Source: UBA7398 sp964567545 | GTDB taxonomy: Bacteria; Actinomycetota; Actinomycetes; Nanopelagicales; Nanopelagicaceae | Direction of reading: 5' to 3' | Assembly (NCBI GenBank): GCA_964567545.1 | Contig: CAZMNB010000002.1 | Location: 3,682-67,681 of the forward strand | Length of the DNA stretch: 64,000 nt | Part shown: one piece after another, positions 8,213 to 16,766 of the stretch | Position numbering within the stretch: position 1 is the first letter of the stretch | Layout: the number at the start of each line of letters is the position of its first letter | The notes under the pieces: generated by a model | Database searches by the model: none | What the model was told of the DNA's origin: nothing | What the model saw: only the letters and a program-made list of their open reading frames with translations | Position numbers and translations under genes: made by a program

Positions 8213-10041
8213 TGACTTTAATGACTACATCCCAAGCGATAGTTCGCTGGTTAACTGCCCAAAAAATAATTATTGATGGTGAGGTAAAACCATATTTTGC
8301 TGGCACATTTGCAATTTTTGGCCACGGAAACGCGCTTAGTCTTGGTGATGCACTTGCTGATTCTCAAAATGAAATGCAGACTTTTCGCGGCCAGAGTGAA
8401 GAAGGTATGGGGTTAGCTGCAGTTGCTTATGCAAAAGCCATGCGTCGCCAACAGTGCATGGTTGTTACGACTTCAATTGGCCCAGGGGCGCTAAATGTCA
8501 TAACTGCCGCTGGTACTGCGTTAGCAAATCGGTTACCGATGTTGATTTTAGTCGGCGATACTTTTCAGAGCAGAACTCCAGATCCAGTTCTGCAACAGGT
8601 AGAGCATTTTGGTGAACCATCTACCACTGTTAACGATGCATTCCGTCCAGTTGTTAGATTTTGGGACCGCATCACAAACCCGGCGCAGATTTTAACTGCG
8701 CTGCCCCAAGCTTTAATGACCATGCTAGATCCCGCAAGTTGTGGACCAACATTTTTTGCACTTCCCCAAGATATTCAGGCTACAGCTTTTGATTTTCCAG
8801 ATGGATTCTTTAATGAAACTATTCATGAAATTCCAAGGCCACGTCCTGCTTTAACCGAAATTAGTAAATGCGTTGCTCTAATAAATGAATCTAAACGACC
8901 AGTTTTAATTGCTGGTGGTGGAGTTCATTATTCGCTCTCTGAAACAGAATTTGCCGCTTTTGCGAAAGAACAACAGATCCCGGTTGTCGAAACTATGGCC
9001 GGAAAATCCACGCTGCCGTGGCGTGATCCGCTATTGGTTGGTCCAGTGGGAGTTACCGGTTCTGACCCGGTAAATGCTCTAATAATGGAATCAGATCTAA
9101 TCATTGCAATTGGTACCAGGTTGCAAGATTTCACAACTGGTTCTTGGACCTTATTTGGAGATACGAAAATAATCGCGATTAATGCGGCCCGCTTTGATGC
9201 CACCAAACGCCACGCAATTGCAGTTGTTGGAGATGCACAGGCAACAATTTCGGAGCTGCGAATTCAAGTTAAACCAACTAACAGAGCTGAATGGATTGCT
9301 CGAGCCAAGACGCTCAAGAATGACTGCTTGAACCTTCGGAATATGCGAGAAAAATTAAGTACAGAATTGCCAACCTATGCTCAGGTTGTAATCGCGGCAA
9401 ATGAAATTGCTCAGCCAGAAGATTACGTATTGACCGCAGCTGGTGGGCTCCCTGGCGAGTTAAATAATAATTGGCTTTCCAAATCAGTCGCTTCTTTTGA
9501 TTGCGAATATGGTTTCTCTTGCATGGGATATGAAATTAGTGGCGCGTTTGGCGCAGCCATAGCCCAGAAAGATATGAAGAAGAGCGGTCGAGTAATTGCA
9601 ATGACTGGCGATGGTTCTTACATGATGCTCAATTCCGATATTTATAGTGCGGTACTTCATGAATATCCACTTACTTTAATTCTCTGCGACAACGGTGGCT
9701 TTGCCGTCATTTCCAGATTGCAGACCGGTAATGGTGCAGCTTCATTTAGAACGATGATTACTGAAAACAATGGCGCTGCAAGAGTTGATTTTGTAGCTCA
9801 TGCACAATCAATGGGCGCTAATACCCACAGAGTTACAAAAATTTCAGAATTAACCAAAAAATTACAAGAAACCGCTAATTCAAAAAAAGTAGAGGTCATT
9901 GTGATTGATACCGCTCCAACAATTTGGAGTGAAGGCGGCGCATTCTGGGAAGTCGGGGTGCCAGAAGTTTCCGCTAAGAAATCAATTCAAGATGCTCGTG
10001 CTAAATTACAGATGGGCAAGAAAAATCAACGTAATTTCTAA
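8212..10041 (+). CDS. iolD: 3D-(3,5/4)-trihydroxycyclohexane-1,2-dione hydrolase (ThDP enzyme)
   Basis: IolD opens the trihydroxycyclohexanedione ring to 5-deoxy-glucuronate. The 609-residue protein has the three-part layout of thiamine-diphosphate enzymes: an N-terminal PYR domain with the RGQSEEGMG region near residue 60, a central domain, and a C-terminal PP domain with GDGSYMMLNSD near 470 that binds ThDP-Mg. The start is the ATG at 8212, one base into the iolB stop and preceded by AGGTGAAG. An upstream ATG at 8164 lies inside iolB and is rejected. Its TAA overlaps the stop of the opposing iolE gene by 4 bases. Confidence 0.93.
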   Translation: MTLMTTSQAIVRWLTAQKIIIDGEVKPYFAGTFAIFGHGNALSLGDALADSQNEMQTFRGQSEEGMGLAAVAYAKAMRRQQCMVVTTSIGPGALNVITAAGTALANRLPMLILVGDTFQSRTPDPVLQQVEHFGEPSTTVNDAFRPVVRFWDRITNPAQILTALPQALMTMLDPASCGPTFFALPQDIQATAFDFPDGFFNETIHEIPRPRPALTEISKCVALINESKRPVLIAGGGVHYSLSETEFAAFAKEQQIPVVETMAGKSTLPWRDPLLVGPVGVTGSDPVNALIMESDLIIAIGTRLQDFTTGSWTLFGDTKIIAINAARFDATKRHAIAVVGDAQATISELRIQVKPTNRAEWIARAKTLKNDCLNLRNMREKLSTELPTYAQVVIAANEIAQPEDYVLTAAGGLPGELNNNWLSKSVASFDCEYGFSCMGYEISGAFGAAIAQKDMKKSGRVIAMTGDGSYMMLNSDIYSAVLHEYPLTLILCDNGGFAVISRLQTGNGAASFRTMITENNGAARVDFVAHAQSMGANTHRVTKISELTKKLQETANSKKVEVIVIDTAPTIWSEGGAFWEVGVPEVSAKKSIQDARAKLQMGKKNQRNF

Positions 10042-10919
10042 ATAGTTAGCGCAGCCTGAATGTTAGACATAGAAATTGCTGAAGCCGCTTGAGAAGGTTC
10101 CCAAGCGGTATCTTGTTCGCTCATCAACCAACCTGAATAATGCAAATTATCAAGTGCCATAAATAGATCTTTTACTTTCAATAACCCAGTCCCAGCCGGC
10201 ACAAATAGTTTTAATTCATCAACTGCATAACCCATGGTCTCAACGGCCTTTGAGTGCATTTTTGCTAGAACTTCGCCACTTACATCTTTCACGTGAACAT
10301 GAGTAATTCGATTTCCATATTCAGCAACGGCTGCAATGGGATCTCCACCACCCACAATCCAATGTCCAACATCTAAACAGAGACCAATATGATCGTTTAG
10401 CAGTCCCATTAATTTTTTTGTTTCTCGCGGGGTTTCGATAAATGTGCCCCCGTGAGGATGAAATGAAGATTTCATCCCGTGTTTTGCGGCTGCCGCTCCA
10501 TGCCGCTCTACAAATTCAGCCATAATTTTAAAACCTAATTCGGAAAGTCCAGGTCCATTATCCGCATCTCCCGCACTACGGTCTCGATCTTGCGAACCAT
10601 CGGCGGCGAATACAATCATTTCTACGCCCGCACCCGCAGCTTGTTCAATTATTAATTGGGCTTCAGATTCTGCACCTGGCAGTAATCCATCTTCATAGCA
10701 TTTAATGGGTAAATACTGTTCGGCGGGTGCTACCAAATATTTCTTCATCAAATCACGAAATTCATTAGATTCCGCTTGTTCGCCTGAAACTTGAATCCCG
10801 GTAAAACCGTATTGAGCAATTTCTGAAAGAAACTTTTCTTTCTGATTTGAATCATATTTCCAATTTAACGGAACTATACCTACTTTGGCATTTTGTAATC
10901 TAATTCGCGAAGTTGTCAT
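10038..10919 (-). CDS. iolE: Inosose dehydratase-like TIM barrel
   Basis: Probable IolE, which dehydrates scyllo-inosose to the trihydroxycyclohexanedione used by IolD. The 293-residue protein begins with KVGIVPLNW, like the GIxPxxW strand of IolE. Metal-site segments HPHGGT (near 155), LDVGHW (near 182), HVHVKD (near 208) and SEQDTAW (near 268) follow in order. It ends tail to tail with iolD and starts one base inside the stop of the GH63-like gene, so it is the last gene of a LacI-GH63-iolE unit. Which of this protein and the 4633-5541 paralogue is the true IolE cannot be told from sequence. Confidence 0.8.
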   Translation of the reverse strand: MTTSRIRLQNAKVGIVPLNWKYDSNQKEKFLSEIAQYGFTGIQVSGEQAESNEFRDLMKKYLVAPAEQYLPIKCYEDGLLPGAESEAQLIIEQAAGAGVEMIVFAADGSQDRDRSAGDADNGPGLSELGFKIMAEFVERHGAAAAKHGMKSSFHPHGGTFIETPRETKKLMGLLNDHIGLCLDVGHWIVGGGDPIAAVAEYGNRITHVHVKDVSGEVLAKMHSKAVETMGYAVDELKLFVPAGTGLLKVKDLFMALDNLHYSGWLMSEQDTAWEPSQAASAISMSNIQAALTI

Positions 10920-12199
10920 TAGCGCACCAGCATAACTAAATCAAGAAGAATAGTTGACCAACTAAAATCAGGTGCGCCGCGTCCAGATGCAGTTTCTGGG
11001 TTGTAATATTCTCGCACTCCACTTTTTCGCATCGCCAAAATACTTTGATTTGCAATTACCCGGGCTAAGTCAATCCGCCCGTGGCGGATCAACCCTCGTG
11101 CTAAATACCAGTTGCTGTTAATCCAAGTTGGACCACGCCAAACTAAGTTTCCGCCAACTGTTTCCGGTCGATAAGTAGGATGGTTCATTGCAGTACTTGG
11201 GATTGGAAACTCTGCCCAATATTCTTTCGGATCTAATAAGTGCGCCATCAAAGCTTCGACTTTTGCCGGAGCTAAATCCGCCAACAGAAGTGGCATGAGC
11301 GATGAGAACGTGTTTACCCGCAACTTCTTATTCTCGTGCCCGTTTACATCGTAATACAGGCCATCTACTCCATCCCAACATAGCTCCTCTAGCGAAGTTC
11401 GCGCTTTATCAGCGCGGGCCATGTATGTGGCCGCGCCAGTCTCATCATTTACTTGCAAGCAAAGGTTTGCGAGAACTCGTAAGTTCTCTATGTAAATTAC
11501 ATTTACCATTACATCAGCGACCACAAATCTATTTAGGGCAATCATCTGCTTTGGCTCTCGATCAAAAGCATCATAAGGATCACAAATTGAATGCCACCCA
11601 CGATCCCAACTCTCGTGTTCCTCATCTTGAATGTCCATCAATTCGTCCCACTTGGGCGAATGATCTAGCCCAGTTTCATCAGGCTGTACAACGCGGATTA
11701 AGCCATCTCCAAATGGATTACGTACCGAGTGCAACCAATCGTAAAATTTACAAACACTTGGTAAAACTTCTCTAATAAAATCTGTACCACGACCGCGAAG
11801 CGCAACCGCTTGCACAGCTTCTGCTAATAGTGGAGGTTGCATCTCGTCAGATAAGTATTTTGTACGGAAAGCAATAGCATAAGTGGAAACCATTTCTTCA
11901 AAACTATCGCGTTGCCAAAAAGTCACATGTGAAACAAAACCATCGCTATGTTGATTCTTTAACAAACTTTTAATCTCAGATTCCGCTTTACGCAAGTCCA
12001 CATGACTTAATGCAATAGCGTGGAAGCAAGAATCCCAAAACCATTGAAATGGATAGGTCACCGATGATGGGCAAGTGAAATCAAAATCATGACCACACCA
12101 ATCTGCATGGCCACGTTGTCGATTCTTCTCGTGTATATCAATTACAGTTGCCCTTAACCAATCCAAATCTGTCAATGTAGGAGCTTGATCTGATGCCAT
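10919..12199 (-). CDS. GH63-like glycoside hydrolase (mannosyl/glucosylglycerate hydrolase type)
   Basis: Cytoplasmic (alpha/alpha)6-barrel glycosidase, 426 residues, with no signal peptide. It resembles mannosylglycerate/glucosylglycerate hydrolases of family GH63: QWFWDSCFHAIALSHVD near residue 52, PDETGLDHSPKWD near 175 (candidate acid Asp), RGPTWINSNWYLARGL near 355, and YYNPETASGRGAPDFSWS near 400 (candidate base Glu). Those relatives release a hexose from a compatible solute. It lies between the LacI regulator and iolE, with a 2-base gap and a 1-base overlap. Hydrolysis of an alpha-glycoside such as a galactinol- or glycerate-type solute is plausible but unproven. Confidence 0.72.
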   Translation of the reverse strand: MASDQAPTLTDLDWLRATVIDIHEKNRQRGHADWCGHDFDFTCPSSVTYPFQWFWDSCFHAIALSHVDLRKAESEIKSLLKNQHSDGFVSHVTFWQRDSFEEMVSTYAIAFRTKYLSDEMQPPLLAEAVQAVALRGRGTDFIREVLPSVCKFYDWLHSVRNPFGDGLIRVVQPDETGLDHSPKWDELMDIQDEEHESWDRGWHSICDPYDAFDREPKQMIALNRFVVADVMVNVIYIENLRVLANLCLQVNDETGAATYMARADKARTSLEELCWDGVDGLYYDVNGHENKKLRVNTFSSLMPLLLADLAPAKVEALMAHLLDPKEYWAEFPIPSTAMNHPTYRPETVGGNLVWRGPTWINSNWYLARGLIRHGRIDLARVIANQSILAMRKSGVREYYNPETASGRGAPDFSWSTILLDLVMLVR

Positions 12200-12201
12200 T
12201 T

Positions 12202-13230
12202 TTAATTACCGCTCTCTCTTGACTTTCCATCATTGATTTTCAAAGTTGAATTTCGTTCGATTAATTTAGGTGTAATCATCACGTTTTTAACGTTTTTCTT
12301 ACCCGCAATGAGTTGATCCATAAGTGCCATTGATTCCTCACCTAACCTGCTCTGCTCCTGACTAATTGTGGTTAAAGATGGGTTAACGAAGGCGCTCATA
12401 GCGATATTGTCATATCCCACGATTCCAATTTCGCTTGGCACTTTATACCCAAGTTCAGTTAAAGCATGCATGACACCGATAGCAGTTAAGTCATTATGGC
12501 CAATTACTCCAAAGGGTGGTTTATGTTTTTTAAGTATCTCTTTAACTACTGCACCGCCCGAAGATAAATTACCTTCAGACTGAAAATAGTGAATTGGAGT
12601 AGATTTAGCACCTTTTTTTGCACCTTTAAATCGCGGTAAACCATTATTTTTTTCTTTAGCGTTTCCAATATAGATAATTTCAGGATAGCCGCATGCTGCT
12701 AAATACGCGCCAGCTAATGCGCTACCTTTTGCATCATCACTTGAAACTGTTGGAATTTGAATATCATCTTTATAAACATCAACTAGTACAACTTTCCCAA
12801 AAAATGATTCAACTTTTTTTCTATGACGCTCAATAATTCCAGATGCACAAATAATGATGCCATCCGCTCTGTGGCTTGCCAAATAATTTAAATATGACTC
12901 TTCTCTAGCACTTTCATCTGCTGAGTTGCATAGAATTAATGAGTATCCACGTTTTTGCACTTCATCTTCAATTCCGCGTACTAATTCTGGATAGAATGGA
13001 TTTTGAATATCGGTAACTATTAGTCCGATTACTGCCGACTTTTGCCTTCTCAATGACTGTGCAATCAGCGACGGTTGAAACTTCAAGGTGTCAATACTCT
13101 TCTGAACCTTCGCTCTTGTGGCTTCTGAAACATACCCAACTCCTGCGGTGACCCGGCTCACCGTGGCAGTACTGACACCTGCATGGATAGCCACATCCGA
13201 GATTGTGGCGTGACCACTGGTTTTCTTCAT
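12202..13230 (-). CDS. LacI-family transcriptional regulator
   Basis: 342-residue repressor with an N-terminal LacI helix-turn-helix (TISDVAIHAGVSTATVSRVT, residues 9-28), a hinge helix near 50-60 (PSLIAQSLRRQ), and a periplasmic-binding-protein-like effector domain from about residue 64. The start is an ATG preceded by GAGGA. It heads the GH63-iolE unit and is divergent from a Gfo/Idh/MocA gene. The intergenic region holds a near-perfect CG-centred palindrome that recurs before the sugar ABC operon at 20149. It probably senses a sugar or inositol derivative and represses both units. Confidence 0.92.
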   Translation of the reverse strand: MKKTSGHATISDVAIHAGVSTATVSRVTAGVGYVSEATRAKVQKSIDTLKFQPSLIAQSLRRQKSAVIGLIVTDIQNPFYPELVRGIEDEVQKRGYSLILCNSADESAREESYLNYLASHRADGIIICASGIIERHRKKVESFFGKVVLVDVYKDDIQIPTVSSDDAKGSALAGAYLAACGYPEIIYIGNAKEKNNGLPRFKGAKKGAKSTPIHYFQSEGNLSSGGAVVKEILKKHKPPFGVIGHNDLTAIGVMHALTELGYKVPSEIGIVGYDNIAMSAFVNPSLTTISQEQSRLGEESMALMDQLIAGKKNVKNVMITPKLIERNSTLKINDGKSRESGN

Positions 13231-13276
13231 ACTTTCATCCTCAAACTTTCGAGCGGCTAAAACTAGGTGTTTACGG

Positions 13277-13296
13277 GTATGTATTCGATAACATAC
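13277..13296. promoter_or_regulatory. Candidate LacI operator
   Basis: GTATGTATTCGATAACATAC is an inverted repeat centred on TCGA, with 10 of 12 half-site positions matching, the shape of LacI-family operators. It sits between the LacI gene and the divergent oxidoreductase gene. It overlaps a plausible forward promoter, TTTACG (13270-13275) and TACTAT (13294-13299). Its core TGTATTCGATAACA differs at only two bases from the site at 20149-20162. Confidence 0.55.
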
Positions 13297-13351
13297 TATT
13301 CGACCCTGGAATAAATGTCTTGATATTGTGGGTTAATTCTTGGGGGCAGAT

Positions 13352-14479
13352 ATGAGCGAAGTTGTACTCCGTGTTGGGGTTATTGGCGCAGGCGCAGTGG
13401 CGTCTTCCGTTCACCTTCCTATTTTGACTCGTCGCAGTGACCTCTTCCGTGTTATCGCAATTGCTGACTTTAATGAAGCGGCAGCCAATCTCGTTGCTGA
13501 TCGCTTTGGAATTGAAAACCGATTTTCATCGCCAGAAACTCTCATCACTTCAAATTTAGTAGATGCTGTTTTCATTTTAAATTCTGGTAGCCATGCTGAA
13601 GTCGTCGTAAACGCTTTAAAAGCTGGTTTGCATGTTTTCTCTGAAAAGCCATTGGCATATTCAAGAGAAGAAATGAGAAGTATTGAATTAGCATTTAATG
13701 CCTCTGGCAAGAAATTGATGATTGGTTACATGAAAACTTTTGACCCAGCTGTTACGGCGGCTAAAAAAGTAATCGTGGGCCGTCCTCGCACAGTGGATGT
13801 TGTTGTGCTTCATCCAAGTGGTGAAAGTCAGTTAGCAACAACAGAACTCTCGGTAACATCAGCCCCTGCGTCTTCAGAATTGATCTCCAAATTTAAATCA
13901 AGTGACCGTGATATTCAAATATCAGCGCTTGGATTAGCTGCGGCTGATTCATTTGGTAGTTTTTATACCGACGTTATTCTTGGAAGTGTTATACATGAAC
14001 TTTCAGTATTAAGAGCCCTTGATTTGCATATAACTGAAATAGATTTTGTTGATCGCTGGCCAAATGATGGAAGCGAAAAAGCTCATTCCATAATCATTCA
14101 TGCTCGCACTGCTGACCAAGTTCGAATCACAATTAGATGGTTCTATTTAGATCAATACCCGTTATACCAAGAAGAAATCCGCTGGGTAAACGAGAGTGAA
14201 GGTCACCACATCATTTTCCCTAGTCCCTACATTCTTCGAGTACCCACAAAATTGACTTCTACCAAGCGAATTGGCCTTGACCATGAAAAAACAATAACCG
14301 AGTCTTATATGCCTTCTTTTGAAATTGAATTGATGGCTTTTCATACTTTAGTAAAAAGCGGTGACCCACATGCCAATCCAATTGCCGATGGCAATGAAGA
14401 TTTGGAGATTTCCTTAAAGATTGCAAAAGCAATCTGCATTCGCGAAGGAATAGATTTTGGTGGGGATTTAAAAGCTTAA
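13352..14479 (+). CDS. Gfo/Idh/MocA-family oxidoreductase
   Basis: NAD(P)-dependent sugar or inositol dehydrogenase-like protein, 375 residues. The Rossmann loop is VGVIGAGAVASSVHLP near residue 8, and the family Lys motif is FSEKPLAYS near 98 (EKP). The C-terminal domain carries the substrate pocket. The start is the ATG at 13352 behind a GGGGG stretch 5 bases upstream; a TTG at 13340 is in frame but overlaps that site. It is divergent from the LacI gene and shares the operator region. It could be the inositol dehydrogenase (IolG) missing from the cluster, or act on a keto-sugar. Its stop overlaps the convergent PHP gene by 4 bases. Confidence 0.88.
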   Translation: MSEVVLRVGVIGAGAVASSVHLPILTRRSDLFRVIAIADFNEAAANLVADRFGIENRFSSPETLITSNLVDAVFILNSGSHAEVVVNALKAGLHVFSEKPLAYSREEMRSIELAFNASGKKLMIGYMKTFDPAVTAAKKVIVGRPRTVDVVVLHPSGESQLATTELSVTSAPASSELISKFKSSDRDIQISALGLAAADSFGSFYTDVILGSVIHELSVLRALDLHITEIDFVDRWPNDGSEKAHSIIIHARTADQVRITIRWFYLDQYPLYQEEIRWVNESEGHHIIFPSPYILRVPTKLTSTKRIGLDHEKTITESYMPSFEIELMAFHTLVKSGDPHANPIADGNEDLEISLKIAKAICIREGIDFGGDLKA

Positions 14480-15681
14480 GGTATATAGCCCAGAGCTTGA
14501 TATTTATCATTCTTATCTTGAAGGGTGTAAATTCCTGACTCCCCAGCAAAAGTTTCCATTTCTTTGCGAATAGTTTTTTTAACACCTGCAGGAGTTTTCA
14601 GAATACAACCTTCGCCGCCAATGACTCCGATTTGATCCTCTAAGGGAATTACAACTGGTGCCGCCGGATTAGCGCTAATAGCCACTCTCCCGGCTTTTAA
14701 AGCTTCTAGTACTTGCGATTGCGTGACCTCATTATCTTCGGTAGAAATTTCAATCCAAGTTGTTGGGTCTCCTGGTAAACCATCACTTCCAAACCGATGA
14801 AAGTCACTGCCACCAATTGGGATTGGACGACCATTTTCGCGCCACCAACTGATTGGTTGTTCGTCTAATTGATCCCATGATGAATGCCATATTTCCGAAA
14901 TTTCAATTCCTTCCGGAATATCTCTTGTCCATGCACATGGAGCGGCTAAGGGGTGATTTATAGAAAGTAAACCGCCACGATTTTTTGTTTCTGATAGCCA
15001 ACTTTCAGTTGCCTGACGATAGTCAATCCAACCTATTTCCCCAAATGCATTTGCATGACCGCTTTCGGTAGTTACTTCTTGACCAGCGATCAAATTGACT
15101 TCGTAAAATTTACTAGTTCCCGCAAGGTGTGCATGATGGCTAGTTGTGTTGTGATCTGTAATCGCTAAAAGTTCTAATCCACGACTTACCGCTAATGAAG
15201 CTAATCCGTCAATGGATAATTTGCCATCTGAATGCGTGGAATGAGTGTGAAAATCCGCGGAAAACCAGCGAAATCCTGGTTTAGTTGGGAGGTTTCGACG
15301 TGGCGGTCTCGCGAGAGGGGGAACCCTCTCTGGCTCAATTGGGAAAACTGGCTTTCCAAGATCGATGGTAACTTCAACCGTGACTCCCGCGGTGTCTATC
15401 CGATGCAAACCTATTGAAACAAACCAAGTTCCATTTCGAATTGGTCCTGGCAAGTACCCTGGCGTTGCTCGATCGCGACTAACAACTATGTGGTTACGTT
15501 CACTACCGGACCATCCTCGAAAACCAATAGGATCAAATAAACCTAAATCAATGACGGAAACTTCTCCATTATGGCGCATTGCTACTGTTACTGCCTCGGT
15601 ACCAATCGGCACTTCAAACGGAACGTACTGATAAATCGAATCAGCACGATCACTATTTGAATAGAAATTCTTTACATTCAC
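14476..15681 (-). CDS. CehA/McbA-type PHP phosphoesterase
   Basis: 401-residue protein. Residues 1-130 form a beta-rich domain of unknown role. A PHP metallo-hydrolase domain starts near 140 with FHTHSTHSDG, continues with AITDHNTTSHH, NHPLAAP and GGSDFHRFG, and so carries the usual metal-binding His and Asp residues. Relatives hydrolyse phosphate esters or carbamates. No signal peptide is evident. It is the last gene of the sugar ABC operon, 11 bases after the ATPase, which suggests it processes the imported compound or an intermediate. The substrate is unknown. Confidence 0.78.
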   Translation of the reverse strand: MNVKNFYSNSDRADSIYQYVPFEVPIGTEAVTVAMRHNGEVSVIDLGLFDPIGFRGWSGSERNHIVVSRDRATPGYLPGPIRNGTWFVSIGLHRIDTAGVTVEVTIDLGKPVFPIEPERVPPLARPPRRNLPTKPGFRWFSADFHTHSTHSDGKLSIDGLASLAVSRGLELLAITDHNTTSHHAHLAGTSKFYEVNLIAGQEVTTESGHANAFGEIGWIDYRQATESWLSETKNRGGLLSINHPLAAPCAWTRDIPEGIEISEIWHSSWDQLDEQPISWWRENGRPIPIGGSDFHRFGSDGLPGDPTTWIEISTEDNEVTQSQVLEALKAGRVAISANPAAPVVIPLEDQIGVIGGEGCILKTPAGVKKTIRKEMETFAGESGIYTLQDKNDKYQALGYIP

Positions 15682-15692
15682 TTATTGCACCG

Positions 15693-16766
15693 TTATCCGA
15701 TTAAATCTCCAGAAGTTTTATCGTAAATTAATACTCGATTAACTTCAGGTTTGAGGTGAACGGTTGCGCCTAGTTGCGGTTCATCACCATCTGGAACGGT
15801 GCCGCGAAACAAAATTCCATTGCAATCAGCTGAAACTAAAAAATGAGTGCCTAAGTTTTCGGTAACTTTAACAACGCCACTTGCTACTCCAACCCCCGGT
15901 GCAGAAGTTAAAGTCACATATTCAGGTCGTACGCCAAAAACAATCTTTTGTCCTTCGCTTACAATTGCTTGGGCCTGCTTAGGTACGGGAAATGAAAAAT
16001 TACCTACATTTACAGTTCCAGAATGGATTACTCCATCTAGCAAATTCATAGGTGTTGATCCGATGAAAGCTGCCACGAAAGTATTTTGTGGGCGGTGGAA
16101 AAACTCTGCAGGACTACCGACTTGCTTAATCTGCCCTTTATCCATGACAGCCATTCGGTCAGCAAGTGCCAAAGCTTCGCTTTGGTCATGCGTTACCAAG
16201 ATTGTGGTGACCCCCAATTCACGTTGTAATTGTTTCAAAAAGGTGCGGGCTTCCAAGCGTAATCGGGCATCAAGATTTGAAAGAGGTTCATCAAAAAGAT
16301 ACAAGTTAGGAGTACAAGCCATGGCTCGGGCAACCGCAACGCGTTGCTGCTGTCCACCTGAAATCTGTCCTGGACGCCGTTCCAATAAAGATTCTATGGA
16401 GAGCGATTTTGCTGCGTGGTCAACTCTTTTCTCAATCTCTTCTTTAGCAAACTTCTTTACTTTTAAAGGATAGGAAATATTTTCACGTACATTCATATGT
16501 GGGTAAAGCGCATAATCTTGAAAAACCATTGCGATATTCCGCGCACCTGGAGAAACCCAAGTTACATTCTTGTCATCAATTGAAATTTCGCCACTTGTTG
16601 GAGCTTCTAATCCACCCAATGTTCGAAGAAGTGTAGTTTTCCCGCAGCCTGAAGGGCCCAGAAGTGCGAAGAATTCACCATCATTAATATTTAGATCTAA
16701 GCCATCAAGGGCTCGCACACCTCCAGCAAAAACCTTTGTTATTTTCGCTATTTTTACTATGCTCAT
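15693..16766 (-). CDS. Sugar ABC transporter ATPase (UgpC/MsmK type)
   Basis: 357-residue nucleotide-binding subunit. Walker A is GPSGCGKTT near residue 38, the Q-loop is MVFQDYALYPH, the signature is ISGGQQQRVAVARAM, Walker B is LYLFDEPLSNLDA, and the switch His is in ILVTHDQSEAL. A C-terminal TOBE regulatory domain follows, as in MalK, UgpC and MsmX. Its ATG overlaps the stop of the permease gene at 16766. It serves the sugar importer of this operon; ATPases of this type can also serve other sugar importers. Confidence 0.93.
   Translation of the reverse strand: MSIVKIAKITKVFAGGVRALDGLDLNINDGEFFALLGPSGCGKTTLLRTLGGLEAPTSGEISIDDKNVTWVSPGARNIAMVFQDYALYPHMNVRENISYPLKVKKFAKEEIEKRVDHAAKSLSIESLLERRPGQISGGQQQRVAVARAMACTPNLYLFDEPLSNLDARLRLEARTFLKQLQRELGVTTILVTHDQSEALALADRMAVMDKGQIKQVGSPAEFFHRPQNTFVAAFIGSTPMNLLDGVIHSGTVNVGNFSFPVPKQAQAIVSEGQKIVFGVRPEYVTLTSAPGVGVASGVVKVTENLGTHFLVSADCNGILFRGTVPDGDEPQLGATVHLKPEVNRVLIYDKTSGDLIG

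Noticed and set aside
11302..11775. 157-codon plus-strand open frame
   Set aside because: It lies fully inside the GH63-like gene on the other strand and has no family features.
15847..16473. 208-codon plus-strand open frame
   Set aside because: It lies antisense to the sugar ABC ATPase, whose motifs are unambiguous. The frame shows no recognisable domain.
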